NCBI RefSeq assembly: GCF_014217215.1 | Contig: NZ_CP056080.1 | Span: 434,001 to 498,000, forward strand | DNA from: Rothia nasimurium | GTDB taxonomy: Bacteria > Actinomycetota > Actinomycetes > Actinomycetales > Micrococcaceae | DNA: 64,000 nucleotides | Direction: 5' to 3' | Shown here: one piece after another, positions 8,291 to 17,983 of the stretch | How positions within the stretch are numbered: position 1 is the stretch's first letter | How the letters are laid out: each line of letters begins with the position of its first letter | Translations under genes and position numbers: made by a program | Notes under the pieces: generated by a model | The model's database searches: none | What the model was told of the DNA's origin: nothing | Seen by the model: only the letters and a program-made list of their open reading frames with translations

Positions 8291-8337
8291 GTTGAGTGTA
8301 GTAGACTCAAGTTAAAGCTGAGTGGAGTACACTCAAG
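8291..8337 (+). promoter_or_regulatory. Two HAIR operators (HspR sites) in the clpB promoter
   Basis: GTTGAGT-N7-ACTCAAG (8291-8311) and GCTGAGT-N7-ACTCAAG (8317-8337) match the HAIR consensus CTTGAGT-N7-ACTCAAG. HspR represses dnaK and clpB operons in actinobacteria through these sites. The second ends 38 bases before the clpB start, so clpB is expected to be heat-inducible. Confidence 0.9.
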
Positions 8338-8375
8338 TATGAACGAACTACCTACGCAAAAGGTAAAGGAGAACA

Positions 8376-10964
<2,589 letters not shown>

Positions 10965-10975
10965 AAGCCGGGAAT

Positions 10976-11046
10976 GACCCTATTGCTTCTCTCTTGACCC
11001 TACGGATTATCTCGGGGTCAAGAGAGAAGCGATAGGGTCTTTGTCT
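10976..11046 (+). terminator. Long terminator hairpin after clpB
   Basis: A stem of about 25 bp: GACCCTAT, then GCTTCTCTCTTGACCC, pairs with GGGTCAAGAGAGAAGC, then ATAGGGTC, with one internal mismatch. The tail is TTTGTCTTTT. Unusually long for an intrinsic terminator. Confidence 0.9.
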
Positions 11047-11060
11047 TTTAAACTGGAAGA

Positions 11061-12062
11061 GTGAACCAGACCCAGCTCCGCCCCGAACCCAACACGCTCG
11101 ATACCCGCTTTGCCGGGGCGTCCGCGTCCATCACCGCGCACGCCGATATCGCCGCCACCCACGCGGCCGCCCTACGCTCCATCGACCGGGTGGTAGCCGA
11201 AACAGCCCAGCCCACCGACCCGCAGGTCGCGGCGGACGGCATCCGGCAACTCCTGCGTGACGGGCAGGTTCTGGTGCTCACCGGGGCAGGAATCTCTACA
11301 GGCTCAGGGATTCCTGACTACCGCGGCCCCGCCGGGTCCCTGCGCAACCACCGCCCCATGACCTACCAGGAATTCCGTTTCGATGAGGTGGCCCGGCAGC
11401 GCTACTGGGCCCGCTCCTTCGTGGGCTGGCGGCAAATGAATCGTGCCCGCCCCAATACCGCCCACTACCTGCTCGCAGACCTCGAATCCCAGGGGCGCCT
11501 TGCCGGGCTGATTACCCAAAACGTGGACGGCCTGCACACCGCAGCGGGGTCCCGCACAGTCGTTACCCTGCACGGGGATCTTTCCCGCATCGAATGCCTA
11601 GACTGCGGGGCGGATGAGGGGCGCACCTCCCTGGACGCCCGCATCGAAGCCGCCAACCCCGGCTACCTCGAACGCCTCGCCAGCACCACCCTGCAGGTCA
11701 ACCCCGACGGGGACGCCGACATCGACGCCCGCTTCATCCAGGATTTTCAGATGGTCGGCTGCTTGGCCTGCGGCTCAACCAAGCTCAAACCCGCAGTGGT
11801 CTACTTCGGCGAACCCGTTCCACCTGCCCGCAAGCAGGCCGTCAAAGAACTGGGGGAGCGGGCCCGTTCCCTGCTGGTGCTCGGCTCCTCCCTGGCCGTG
11901 ATGAGCTCCTACAAAATCGCCCTCGACTTCGCTCGCGCGGGCAAGCCCATCGCCGTCATCAACCAGGGCCCGGGACGGGCGGACGCACGCGCCACCTACC
12001 TTTGGCGCGCCGACGTCACCGACGCCCTTTACGCCGTTACAGCCCCGCCTGAAGGCATCTAA
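11061..12062 (+). CDS. NAD-dependent protein deacetylase, SIR2 family (SIRT4-like class)
   Basis: 333 residues. Sirtuins remove acyl groups from lysine using NAD. Motifs: GAGISTGSGIPDYRG (about 75-89) and TQNVDGLH (about 151-158) for NAD, catalytic His in LHGDLSR (about 170), and four zinc cysteines CLDC and CLAC separated by about 50 residues, the long-insert arrangement of SIRT4-type (class II) sirtuins. Also GSSLAVMSSYKIA and INQGP for the cofactor. The start is a GTG at 11061 with GGAAGA close by; the first 55 residues are not part of the core fold. Monocistronic after the clpB terminator. Confidence 0.92.
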   Translation: MNQTQLRPEPNTLDTRFAGASASITAHADIAATHAAALRSIDRVVAETAQPTDPQVAADGIRQLLRDGQVLVLTGAGISTGSGIPDYRGPAGSLRNHRPMTYQEFRFDEVARQRYWARSFVGWRQMNRARPNTAHYLLADLESQGRLAGLITQNVDGLHTAAGSRTVVTLHGDLSRIECLDCGADEGRTSLDARIEAANPGYLERLASTTLQVNPDGDADIDARFIQDFQMVGCLACGSTKLKPAVVYFGEPVPPARKQAVKELGERARSLLVLGSSLAVMSSYKIALDFARAGKPIAVINQGPGRADARATYLWRADVTDALYAVTAPPEGI

Positions 12063-12128
12063 AACTTTTTCTTCTGTGAGTTTCACCAGGTCAAAGGCAC
12101 TAAAAGGGCTGTCTGTAGGTGCTCATAA

Positions 12129-12161
12129 GTGAAGGCTAAGTACAACACAGGCTAAACACAG
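12129..12161 (+). promoter_or_regulatory. PHO-box-like triple 11-bp repeat upstream of the DUF4956 gene
   Basis: Three head-to-tail 11-mers: GTGAAGGCTAA, GTACAACACAG, GCTAAACACAG. The 11-bp period and GTxCA-type half sites resemble actinobacterial PhoP sites. The same three-unit layout recurs at 12796-12828 upstream of the VTC remnant. It ends 61 bases before the DUF4956 start. Confidence 0.55.
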
Positions 12162-12222
12162 ACTCTGAGAGAACACTGGTTATCAAGCAAAACAAGACCA
12201 GATACACCCCTCGGAGAACCCC

Positions 12223-12675
12223 GTGAACACCATCATCACAGCAGCTGCCCTCGACCTCGTCGCCATCCTGATTCTGTGCGGCATGTACGTCACTCGCCAC
12301 CGCCGCCGCGACCTCGTGGTCTCCTACATCATCAACGTGGGCGTCTTCGCCGTCACCGTCGCCCTGGCTAACGCCGACGCCACCAGCGCGGGCATGGGTA
12401 TGGGCCTCTTCGGCGTACTGTCCATCATCCGCCTGCGCTCCACCGAGCTCGACCAGCGCGAGGTTGCCTACTACTTCGCGGCCCTCGCACTAGGCCTGCT
12501 CATGGGTATCGGCCTCGAGCCCATCGGCCTGGCTCTCGGCCTCTCAGCCCTGCTGCTGGCCATCATGTTCGTGGTTGACCTCATCAACGACAAGACCATC
12601 GCCAACATCCGCTATACCGTGGGGGATTCCAAGAAGACTCTGCCCGCCACCGGCTCCCTCACCAGCGTGCGCTAG
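12223..12675 (+). CDS. DUF4956 membrane protein
   Basis: 150 residues with about four hydrophobic segments: DLVAILILCGMYV (about 10-23), VSYIINVGVFAVTVALANA (34-52), VAYYFAALALGLLMGIGLEP (82-101) and GLALGLSALLLAIMFVVDLI (102-121). The GMGLFGVLSIIRLRSTELDQ segment is characteristic of DUF4956. The family is commonly encoded beside VTC-domain polyphosphate polymerases, and here a VTC remnant follows at 12885. The role is unknown; a membrane partner for polyphosphate synthesis or export is inferred from context. It has its own PHO-like box and terminator. Confidence 0.88.
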   Translation: MNTIITAAALDLVAILILCGMYVTRHRRRDLVVSYIINVGVFAVTVALANADATSAGMGMGLFGVLSIIRLRSTELDQREVAYYFAALALGLLMGIGLEPIGLALGLSALLLAIMFVVDLINDKTIANIRYTVGDSKKTLPATGSLTSVR

Positions 12676-12691
12676 GGGTCAGTGAGCGAGT

Positions 12692-12756
12692 AGGACGCCC
12701 GCACCCGCTTTACTTGCCAGGGGTAAGGAAACCGGGGTGGGCGTCCTCATTTTTAT
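12692..12756 (+). terminator. Terminator after the DUF4956 gene
   Basis: AGGACGCCCGCACCC (12692-12706) pairs with GGGTGGGCGTCCT (12735-12747) with a 2-base bulge, followed by CATTTTTA. Confidence 0.75.
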
Positions 12757-12795
12757 CTTTTGACAAGGGGAAATAAAAAAGTTTGGCATGCATAA

Positions 12796-12828
12796 GTTCA
12801 AGCTAAGTTCACCACAGCTTAAACATAG
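12796..12828 (+). promoter_or_regulatory. PHO-box-like triple 11-bp repeat upstream of the VTC remnant
   Basis: Units GTTCAAGCTAA, GTTCACCACAG, CTTAAACATAG in tandem. The first two match the Streptomyces PHO-box unit start GTTCA; CACAGC and CATAGC one turn apart also resemble the mycobacterial PhoP direct repeat. It lies 57 bases before the remnant's ATG and aligns base for base with 12129-12161. Confidence 0.6.
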
Positions 12829-12884
12829 CTTCGCCCATCAGGCTGTTAACAACAGCCCGAACAGAGCACGACAGAAAGACCGCC

Positions 12885-13112
12885 ATGACTGCTACAGCCT
12901 TCACCCAGAACACCGCCACCCTGGCCCCGGCCCACTGGCCCGGCATCAGCCTGGACGAACTGAACGCCAAAGCAGCCATGCAGACCCGCGTCGACCGCAA
13001 GTACATCGTCGACGGCCCCTCCACCGGCGGCAATGGCTCAGAGGCCGGTACCGCTACCGCAACCTCCGGTGCTGCCGCAGGTGACATGGGTGGCTTCGGC
13101 GGCCGCCCCTAA
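12885..13112 (+). pseudogene. VTC polyphosphate-polymerase N-terminus fused to a foreign Gly-rich tail
   Basis: 75 codons. Residues 1-43 end in ISLDELNAKAAMQTRVDRKY, the conserved N-terminus of bacterial VTC-domain (CYTH-like) polyphosphate polymerases, proteins of about 250 residues or more. At about residue 43 it switches to DGPSTGGNGSEAGTATATSG and ends DMGGFGGRP, a low-complexity tail of the kind found at the C-terminus of the carbohydrate-binding or CotH-like proteins often encoded next in these operons. The simplest reading is one deletion that removed most of the polymerase and most of a downstream gene and joined the ends in frame. The catalytic tunnel residues are absent, so it should not be active. 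Confidence 0.65.
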
Positions 13113-13125
13113 AGCCCCATAGACT

Positions 13126-13169
13126 CAGCCGGCGATAACGACACTCGCAGCCTAGAACTTCGCCGGCTG
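13126..13169 (+). other. Hairpin downstream of the VTC remnant
   Basis: CAGCCGGCGA (13126-13135) and TCGCCGGCTG (13160-13169) are perfect inverted repeats 24 bases apart, without a T tail. It precedes the terminator at 13177 and may be part of the original operon's 3' UTR. Confidence 0.5.
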
Positions 13170-13176
13170 CCCTACC

Positions 13177-13222
13177 GCTCCGCGTCACCTCTTTCTGGTC
13201 GGGTGACGCGGAGCTTCTCTTT
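13177..13222 (+). terminator. Terminator of the eroded VTC operon
   Basis: GCTCCGCGTCACC (13177-13189) pairs perfectly with GGTGACGCGGAGC (13202-13214), followed by TTCTCTTT. Confidence 0.85.
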
Positions 13223-13237
13223 GCCAGGAGGGGCTCT

Positions 13238-13303
13238 ATGCGAAATAAAACGACCGTTCTCTATATTTTTGTGGTTTTTAGCAGTTTCTTACATCTCATG
13301 TGA
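13238..13303 (+). CDS. Possible 21-residue hydrophobic peptide or stub of a lost gene
   Basis: AGGAGG seven bases upstream of an ATG gives MRNKTTVLYIFVVFSSFLHL plus M, a charged N-terminus and one hydrophobic segment, then TGA. The region is AT-rich compared with its neighbours. An overlapping frame reads FLAVSYISCDEQASKDAQK, which looks like a lipobox followed by a lipoprotein linker, so this may instead be the start of a frameshifted lipoprotein gene. The strong ribosome-binding site is the main support. Confidence 0.3.
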   Translation: MRNKTTVLYIFVVFSSFLHLM

Positions 13304-13429
13304 CGAACAGGCAAGCAAAGACGCGCAAAAACATGTACCCTTAGATACAGAAAAGACTGAAAGTTTTTCTGGTACACCCCTGCGCGCACGCGGGTGGCCA
13401 GATACGAGCGATAAAGAGGGGGTCTCGCC

Positions 13430-13636
13430 ATGGGGCGCGGCCGTCAGAAGGCTAAAGCAACTCGGCAGGCTCGGGAGATGAAGTACTTCAGCCCCGACAC
13501 CGACTACACTGCACTCGAACGCGAACTGAGCAAGAGCACCAGCTCTCGGCCTAAGACGTCTGGTTATCAGTACGATGACGAGGACGACTACGCAGAATAC
13601 GCAGATAAGTACGCCGACGATTATCAGGAGAAGTAA
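13430..13636 (+). CDS. DUF3073 protein
   Basis: 68 residues. The start MGRGRQKAKATRQAREMKYF followed by SPDTDYTALERELS is the signature of DUF3073, small basic-then-acidic actinobacterial proteins of unknown function. The C-terminal third is very acidic and Tyr-rich (YQYDDEDDYAEYADKYADDY). GAGGGGG precedes the ATG. Single gene with two terminators behind it. Confidence 0.93.
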   Translation: MGRGRQKAKATRQAREMKYFSPDTDYTALERELSKSTSSRPKTSGYQYDDEDDYAEYADKYADDYQEK

Positions 13637-13661
13637 CCCGCGTAGCACCACGCGGGTTCTT
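13635..13661 (+). terminator. First terminator after DUF3073
   Basis: AACCCGCGT and ACGCGGGTT around a 6-base loop, then CTTCCC; the stem overlaps the stop codon. Confidence 0.7.
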
Positions 13662-13676
13662 CCCGTCTCTTTTTCT

Positions 13677-13710
13677 AGCCCGCCACCGGTCGCCGGTGGC
13701 GGGCTTTTGT
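13677..13710. terminator. Second terminator after DUF3073
   Basis: AGCCCGCCACCGG (13677-13689) pairs perfectly with CCGGTGGCGGGCT (13693-13705) around a 3-base loop, followed by TTTGT. Confidence 0.85.
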
Positions 13711-13739
13711 ATAGGTGCGGGCGCAACATGTTGTGGCTA

Positions 13740-13776
13740 CCGCCAAAGGTGGCGGTGGCGTCGCCACATTTGGCGG
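13740..13776. other. Nested hairpin in the 13711-13913 gap
   Basis: CCGCCAAA (13740-13747) with TTTGGCGG (13769-13776) encloses GTGGCG/CGCCAC (13755-13760/13762-13767). The rest of the gap has a perfect 16-base palindrome GCGCGGACGTCCGCGC at 13812-13827 and no gene that I can support. Confidence 0.4.
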
Positions 13777-13913
13777 TCAGCGCCACAGATAAGTGGTCTG
13801 GTCGGGTCAAGGCGCGGACGTCCGCGCTCGACCAGGTACGCTCGGTTGCAGTCACAGCTGGGGTGTAGGTTAGACAAGCCTTCGTCATGGGTTAGCCGCC
13901 CATAGTTGAAGGT

Positions 13914-14087
13914 ATGAACAACAGCGCAGACCAGAACATCGAACAGAACACCCAGCAGACCCAGGCAGAGCAGAAGACCAGCTGGGTCAAATCCAAAACC
14001 ACTCGACTTACCGCCCTCATCGGCTGCCTAGAGCCTCATCATGCCGCGACAGAGAGTAAAGATGGGACGGTAAGGGCCCGCGGGTAA
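13914..14087 (+). pseudogene. Truncated gene start (57 residues) at the edge of the glycan cluster
   Basis: GAAGG three bases before an ATG opens MNNSADQNIEQNTQQTQAEQ, then KTSWVKSKTTRLTALIG. This Gln/Asn-rich head followed by Lys/Arg and the start of a hydrophobic stretch looks like the N-terminus of a membrane or exported protein. After ALIG the reading becomes CLEPHHAATESKDGTVRARG and stops, a stretch with no protein-like character. I read it as a gene cut at about 14024. Family not recognised. Confidence 0.4.
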
Positions 14088-14163
14088 GACCGCCAGCAGG
14101 GGTGAGAAAGTGTAAGGTAGTAATAGCACACAATGGGTGTCGCTCTACACACTTGATACCTGC

Positions 14164-15417
14164 ATGAAGATACTGCTCATCACACACTACTACCCACCTG
14201 AGATTGGAGCTCCTCAGCGCCGCTGGTCCGCACTGGTCAAGCGCTGGCAGGCAGCTGGCCACCAGGTGACTGTGTGTTGCCCTCCTCCGCACTACCCCGA
14301 TGCGGTAGCAACCGCGTCGATTCGTGAAAAGTTTAGGGGCACTCCTTGGGTTCATCAGGGTAAATACGGGGAAAGAATTATTCGGGTGCCGTATCTTCTG
14401 CACGGTGTTTCTGGTACGACTCGAACCCTAGACCAGATTGTCGTTGCCCTGGGCACGATGGTAGCAACAACGGTTTTGAGGTTGCAGAAATCTTCTTTTG
14501 ACGTTGTAGTGGCGACGGTTCCGGGCGTTCCTAGCGCAGGTGCTGGGCTAGTTGCTAAAAAACTGCTGAGGGCTCCGCTAGTTCTCGAGATGCGGGATGC
14601 CTGGCCCGATATTGTTGCTGATCCTCAGATTCCGGTGCGCGGGATAGCACCGGTGGCGAGAGCTCGTCGGGTTTTTGCACGAGCTGTCACTAGCGCCCAG
14701 CGAAGGGCTGATGCCCTGGTGACAACAACCGAGAGCTTCGCCCAGGTGCTATGCGGGCGGGGAATTAAGCCCGTTCACACCATCAGCAACGGTGTTACTC
14801 CCAGCCTGTTCCATAGCGCGATCGAGCCTCTCCCCGAACGGGCGGGGGAACTACGCCTCCTATACACCGGTACTATGGGGCGCTCGCAGGGGCTGAAGGT
14901 TCTTCTCGATGCGCTTGATCTTGCGGTGAAGAAACGCCCCGATACTAAATTTACCCTTCGTCTCATCGGCGAGGGCGCTGAACGTGACCAGCTGATTGCG
15001 TCAGCAGAATCTCGAGACCTACCGGTAGAGTTTTTGCCGTTGCAGCCGCGCTCTTCAGTGCGTAAGCACTACGAGTGGGCTGATGTTAACCATGTATCTT
15101 TACGGCGTATTCCGGTATTTACCTGGACCGTACCCTCAAAACTATACGAGCTACTGACCGTGCCGCGGCTGGTCGTGGGCCTGCTTGAGGGCGAGGCCGA
15201 ACGTATCTTGCGGGAGTCCGCCTCGGGTATTCATCTCGCCCCAGAATCGGCGCAAGACCTTGCCAACCTATGGGTTGAGCTGGCTGACGACCGCTCCCGC
15301 CTACACACTAATGATAGGGGGCGGCAGTTCGTGCTGGAGCACTTTAACTACGATCATCTGGCGCAGAAATACCTCACCGTCTTAGAGACGGTCATCAGCA
15401 AAGAGTACAACCGATGA
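14164..15417 (+). CDS. Family 4 glycosyltransferase (WbuB-like)
   Basis: 417 residues, GT-B fold. The N-terminal domain begins MKILLITHYYPPEIGAPQRR, typical of WbuB/GT4 enzymes, with EMRDAWPD near residue 146. The C-terminal domain has YTGTMGRSQGLKVLLDAL (about 235-252), RLIGEGAERDQL and a nucleotide-binding end (SKLYELLTVPRLVVG, later EGEAERILRE). It would add a sugar from a nucleotide donor to a lipid-linked glycan on the cytoplasmic face. The ATG at 14164 fits the family; a GTG at 14137 is the alternative and neither has a strong ribosome-binding site. First gene of the glycan operon; its stop overlaps the next ATG. Confidence 0.88.
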   Translation: MKILLITHYYPPEIGAPQRRWSALVKRWQAAGHQVTVCCPPPHYPDAVATASIREKFRGTPWVHQGKYGERIIRVPYLLHGVSGTTRTLDQIVVALGTMVATTVLRLQKSSFDVVVATVPGVPSAGAGLVAKKLLRAPLVLEMRDAWPDIVADPQIPVRGIAPVARARRVFARAVTSAQRRADALVTTTESFAQVLCGRGIKPVHTISNGVTPSLFHSAIEPLPERAGELRLLYTGTMGRSQGLKVLLDALDLAVKKRPDTKFTLRLIGEGAERDQLIASAESRDLPVEFLPLQPRSSVRKHYEWADVNHVSLRRIPVFTWTVPSKLYELLTVPRLVVGLLEGEAERILRESASGIHLAPESAQDLANLWVELADDRSRLHTNDRGRQFVLEHFNYDHLAQKYLTVLETVISKEYNR

Positions 15418-17084
15418 GAGCCCTGCATCTGCTCAGAAACGCCACTCTGGCCGCAACGGTGGTGATAGGTCTGGTACGTACAGACCCGGCTGCCTTCCTG
15501 AATCAGGTAGGGCAGCGAGCTCCAGTGGGAATTCGTACTCACTTGGCTCCTGCCCTGGAGCGGGTATCGCCGTCGCCGGACGCTGCCCGCACGCTATGGT
15601 CCGCAGGGCAGGTCACTGAGGCCCTGGCTTCTGCTCGAAGCAAGGGTAAACGTCGCTTGACCCAAAAACTTGAAGCGGAAGCAGCGCTACTGAGTCCGGG
15701 TTTCACACTGGGACTTCCCGCCTATACACCCACTATCCCCGCAACGACCGGCGGTCAGCCGGGGGAGGGGGCGCAGGCGTCCGCCCCGGAAACCGGGGAG
15801 CTGCGCGTGCTGCACCTGCTCACCAACTCGCTTCCCGCCACCCAGTCGGGCTACACCCTACGCACCCACCGCCTGCTGGGCGCCCTAGCACAGCGGGGCA
15901 TCCAGCTAGCTGCTCACACCCGCATCGGCTACCCGGTCATGGTAGGTTCCCTGACCGCAGACGACACGGCGCAGGTTGGACCGGTGACCTACCGCCGCTA
16001 CCTCCCCTGGAAGCTCGCTTCAACCACCACAGGGCGTCTAGAGCAGTGGGCTACCCACCTTGCCCGAACCTACGACAGTCAGCCTCCCCAGCTGATTCAC
16101 ACCACCACCCACTTCCACAACGCGCTCGTGGCGCAGGCGCTCGCGGAGCGTTGGGGGGTGCCTTGGATCTATGAGGTGCGCGGTGTGCTTGAAGAAACCT
16201 GGTTGTCGAAGCAGCCGGAACACCTGCAGGTAGCTGCCGCCCAGAGCGAGCGTTTTCTTTTAACCCGGTCACGCGAAACGCAGATGATGGGGGCAGCGAG
16301 CCATGTGCTCACCCTGTCGGAGACCATGAAGACAAGCCTGATAGCGCGCGGCATCCCCGAGAACCGGATTACTGTGGTGCCCAACAGCGTAGATTCCTCT
16401 CTGCTGGAGCAGCGCCTTAGCCCCCGCGAGGCAAGGGCTCAGCTGGGGATGCCCGAGGGCGGGTTTTGGTTCGGGTCGGTGAGCTCGCTGGTGCCCTATG
16501 AGGGGTTCGACACCCTCTTGCAGGCTCTAGCCTTGCTTCGTGCTCAGGGCGTGGACGCCCGTGTGCTTCTTGCCGGTGACGGCACCGATAGGGTTCGCCT
16601 TGAGAAACTAGCTCACTCACTGGGCATTGCCGACTTCGTGGTGTTTTTAGGCCGGATTACGCCTGAACTGACGCCGGTTGCGCATCAGGCTCTAGATGTT
16701 TTTGTCGTCCCCCGTACCAATGATGAGGTGTGCCGCACCGTCACCCCCCTTAAACCTATCGAGGCTATGGCGCTGGGGCGCCCCGTGGTGGTGAGTGACT
16801 TACCGCCCCTAGCTGATCTCGTGTACCCTGAGGGGCAGCAGCCTGCCGGTATGGTAGGGCAGGCAGGTGACCCCGCTTCTTTTGCGGAGGTGCTGCTGTT
16901 TTTATCGGAAAATCCGGACGCCCGCGCCCGCTTGGGGGCGCAGGGGCGGGAGTTAGCCCGGGCAAGGACCTGGGAAACCCAGGCGGCTACTGTGGAAGAG
17001 ATTTACAATAGTCTTTTGACCGATGGGGGCGGAGCAAGCTTCTACAGAGAAGGCTATTCCCCTGCCCCCGCCAAGGAGAGCTGA
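15414..17084 (+). CDS. Family 4 glycosyltransferase with N-terminal extension
   Basis: 556 residues. The first 130 are an Ala/Arg-rich extension of unknown role. The GT-B part starts at RVLHLLTNSLPATQSGYTLR (about 139-158), has WIYEVRGVLEETW near 258 and the C-terminal GT1 module (FGSVSSLVPYEGFDTLLQAL, AGDGTDRVRLEKLA, FVVPRTNDEVC, LKPIEAMALGRPVV). The LKPIEAMALG motif carries the donor-binding Glu. Its ATG overlaps the previous stop (ATGA) and its stop overlaps the next start, so translation is coupled. Donor and acceptor sugars cannot be told from sequence. Confidence 0.88.
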   Translation: MRALHLLRNATLAATVVIGLVRTDPAAFLNQVGQRAPVGIRTHLAPALERVSPSPDAARTLWSAGQVTEALASARSKGKRRLTQKLEAEAALLSPGFTLGLPAYTPTIPATTGGQPGEGAQASAPETGELRVLHLLTNSLPATQSGYTLRTHRLLGALAQRGIQLAAHTRIGYPVMVGSLTADDTAQVGPVTYRRYLPWKLASTTTGRLEQWATHLARTYDSQPPQLIHTTTHFHNALVAQALAERWGVPWIYEVRGVLEETWLSKQPEHLQVAAAQSERFLLTRSRETQMMGAASHVLTLSETMKTSLIARGIPENRITVVPNSVDSSLLEQRLSPREARAQLGMPEGGFWFGSVSSLVPYEGFDTLLQALALLRAQGVDARVLLAGDGTDRVRLEKLAHSLGIADFVVFLGRITPELTPVAHQALDVFVVPRTNDEVCRTVTPLKPIEAMALGRPVVVSDLPPLADLVYPEGQQPAGMVGQAGDPASFAEVLLFLSENPDARARLGAQGRELARARTWETQAATVEEIYNSLLTDGGGASFYREGYSPAPAKES

Positions 17085-17983
17085 TGCCCAACTACGCCCG
17101 TGGACGTCTGGAACTGAACAGCCAGTACAGCCACTATCAGGGACTCGTTACTCGCGGGAAATTACGGCCCGTGGGGGTGCGCGGTAACTACCGCCTGTAC
17201 CTACAGCGTCTGTGGAAGTACCGTGCCTTTATCTGGCACCAGTCTCTCTACAAGGTTTTTGCGAGTAACAGCGATAACCGGCTGGGTTCCCTGTGGCTTT
17301 TCCTGAGGCCTCTGATGGACGTGATGTTCTATTGGGTGCTCTTTGGCCTGGTTCTTCGGGTTGACCGGGGTATGGAGAATTTCCCGGCTTTCCTGATTGT
17401 CGGTATTTTGATGTTCCAGTTCACCGCACAGTCTATTAACTCTGCAGCATCGGTGATGAAGCAAAATAAGAGCCTGATTCAGGGCTTTAATTTTCCGCGC
17501 GCCCTCCCACCGGTTGCCTTAGCTCTGAAGAACACGCTGGAAGCTTTACCGATGATTGCGGTGATGCTGGCGGGGATTATCCTCATACCGCCGCATGTGA
17601 CAGTTTCGTGGACCTGGCTGCTCATCGTGCCGCTCTTTATTCTTCAGGTGCTGTTTAATACCGGCCTAATCTTGATGATTGCCAGAATCGGCTACTTCAT
17701 TCCAGATACCACCGCGCTTTTTTCGTTTATTACCCGCATCCTGATGTTTGGGTCAGGGGTTATCTTCCCGATTGAACGGTTTATTAATCACCCAGTAGCG
17801 CTTGCCCTCATTGAGGCAAACCCGCTGTTTATTGTGCTCAATATGTACCGGGAGGTACTGGTTGAGGGCACCGTGCCCGGTATGTATGAGTGGCTGTTGC
17901 TGCTGCTCTGGGTGATTCTGCTGGTGCTTGTTGGATTTGTATTTTTTGTTGATGCGGAGGAACGCTATGGTTCGCTTTCCTAG
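17084..17983 (+). CDS. ABC-2 type polysaccharide/teichoic acid export permease (Wzm/TagG-like)
   Basis: 299 residues with six hydrophobic segments (for example MDVMFYWVLFGLVLRV, NFPAFLIVGILMFQFTAQSI, ALPMIAVMLAGIILIPP, WTWLLIVPLFILQVLFNTGL and a C-terminal LLLLLWVILLVLVGFVFFVD). The N-terminal amphipathic stretch SLGSLWLFLRPLMDV type (here NRLGSLWLFLRPLMD) is characteristic of this exporter class. With the ATPase that follows it would flip a lipid-linked glycan across the membrane. It overlaps both neighbours by a few bases. Confidence 0.92.
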   Translation: MPNYARGRLELNSQYSHYQGLVTRGKLRPVGVRGNYRLYLQRLWKYRAFIWHQSLYKVFASNSDNRLGSLWLFLRPLMDVMFYWVLFGLVLRVDRGMENFPAFLIVGILMFQFTAQSINSAASVMKQNKSLIQGFNFPRALPPVALALKNTLEALPMIAVMLAGIILIPPHVTVSWTWLLIVPLFILQVLFNTGLILMIARIGYFIPDTTALFSFITRILMFGSGVIFPIERFINHPVALALIEANPLFIVLNMYREVLVEGTVPGMYEWLLLLLWVILLVLVGFVFFVDAEERYGSLS

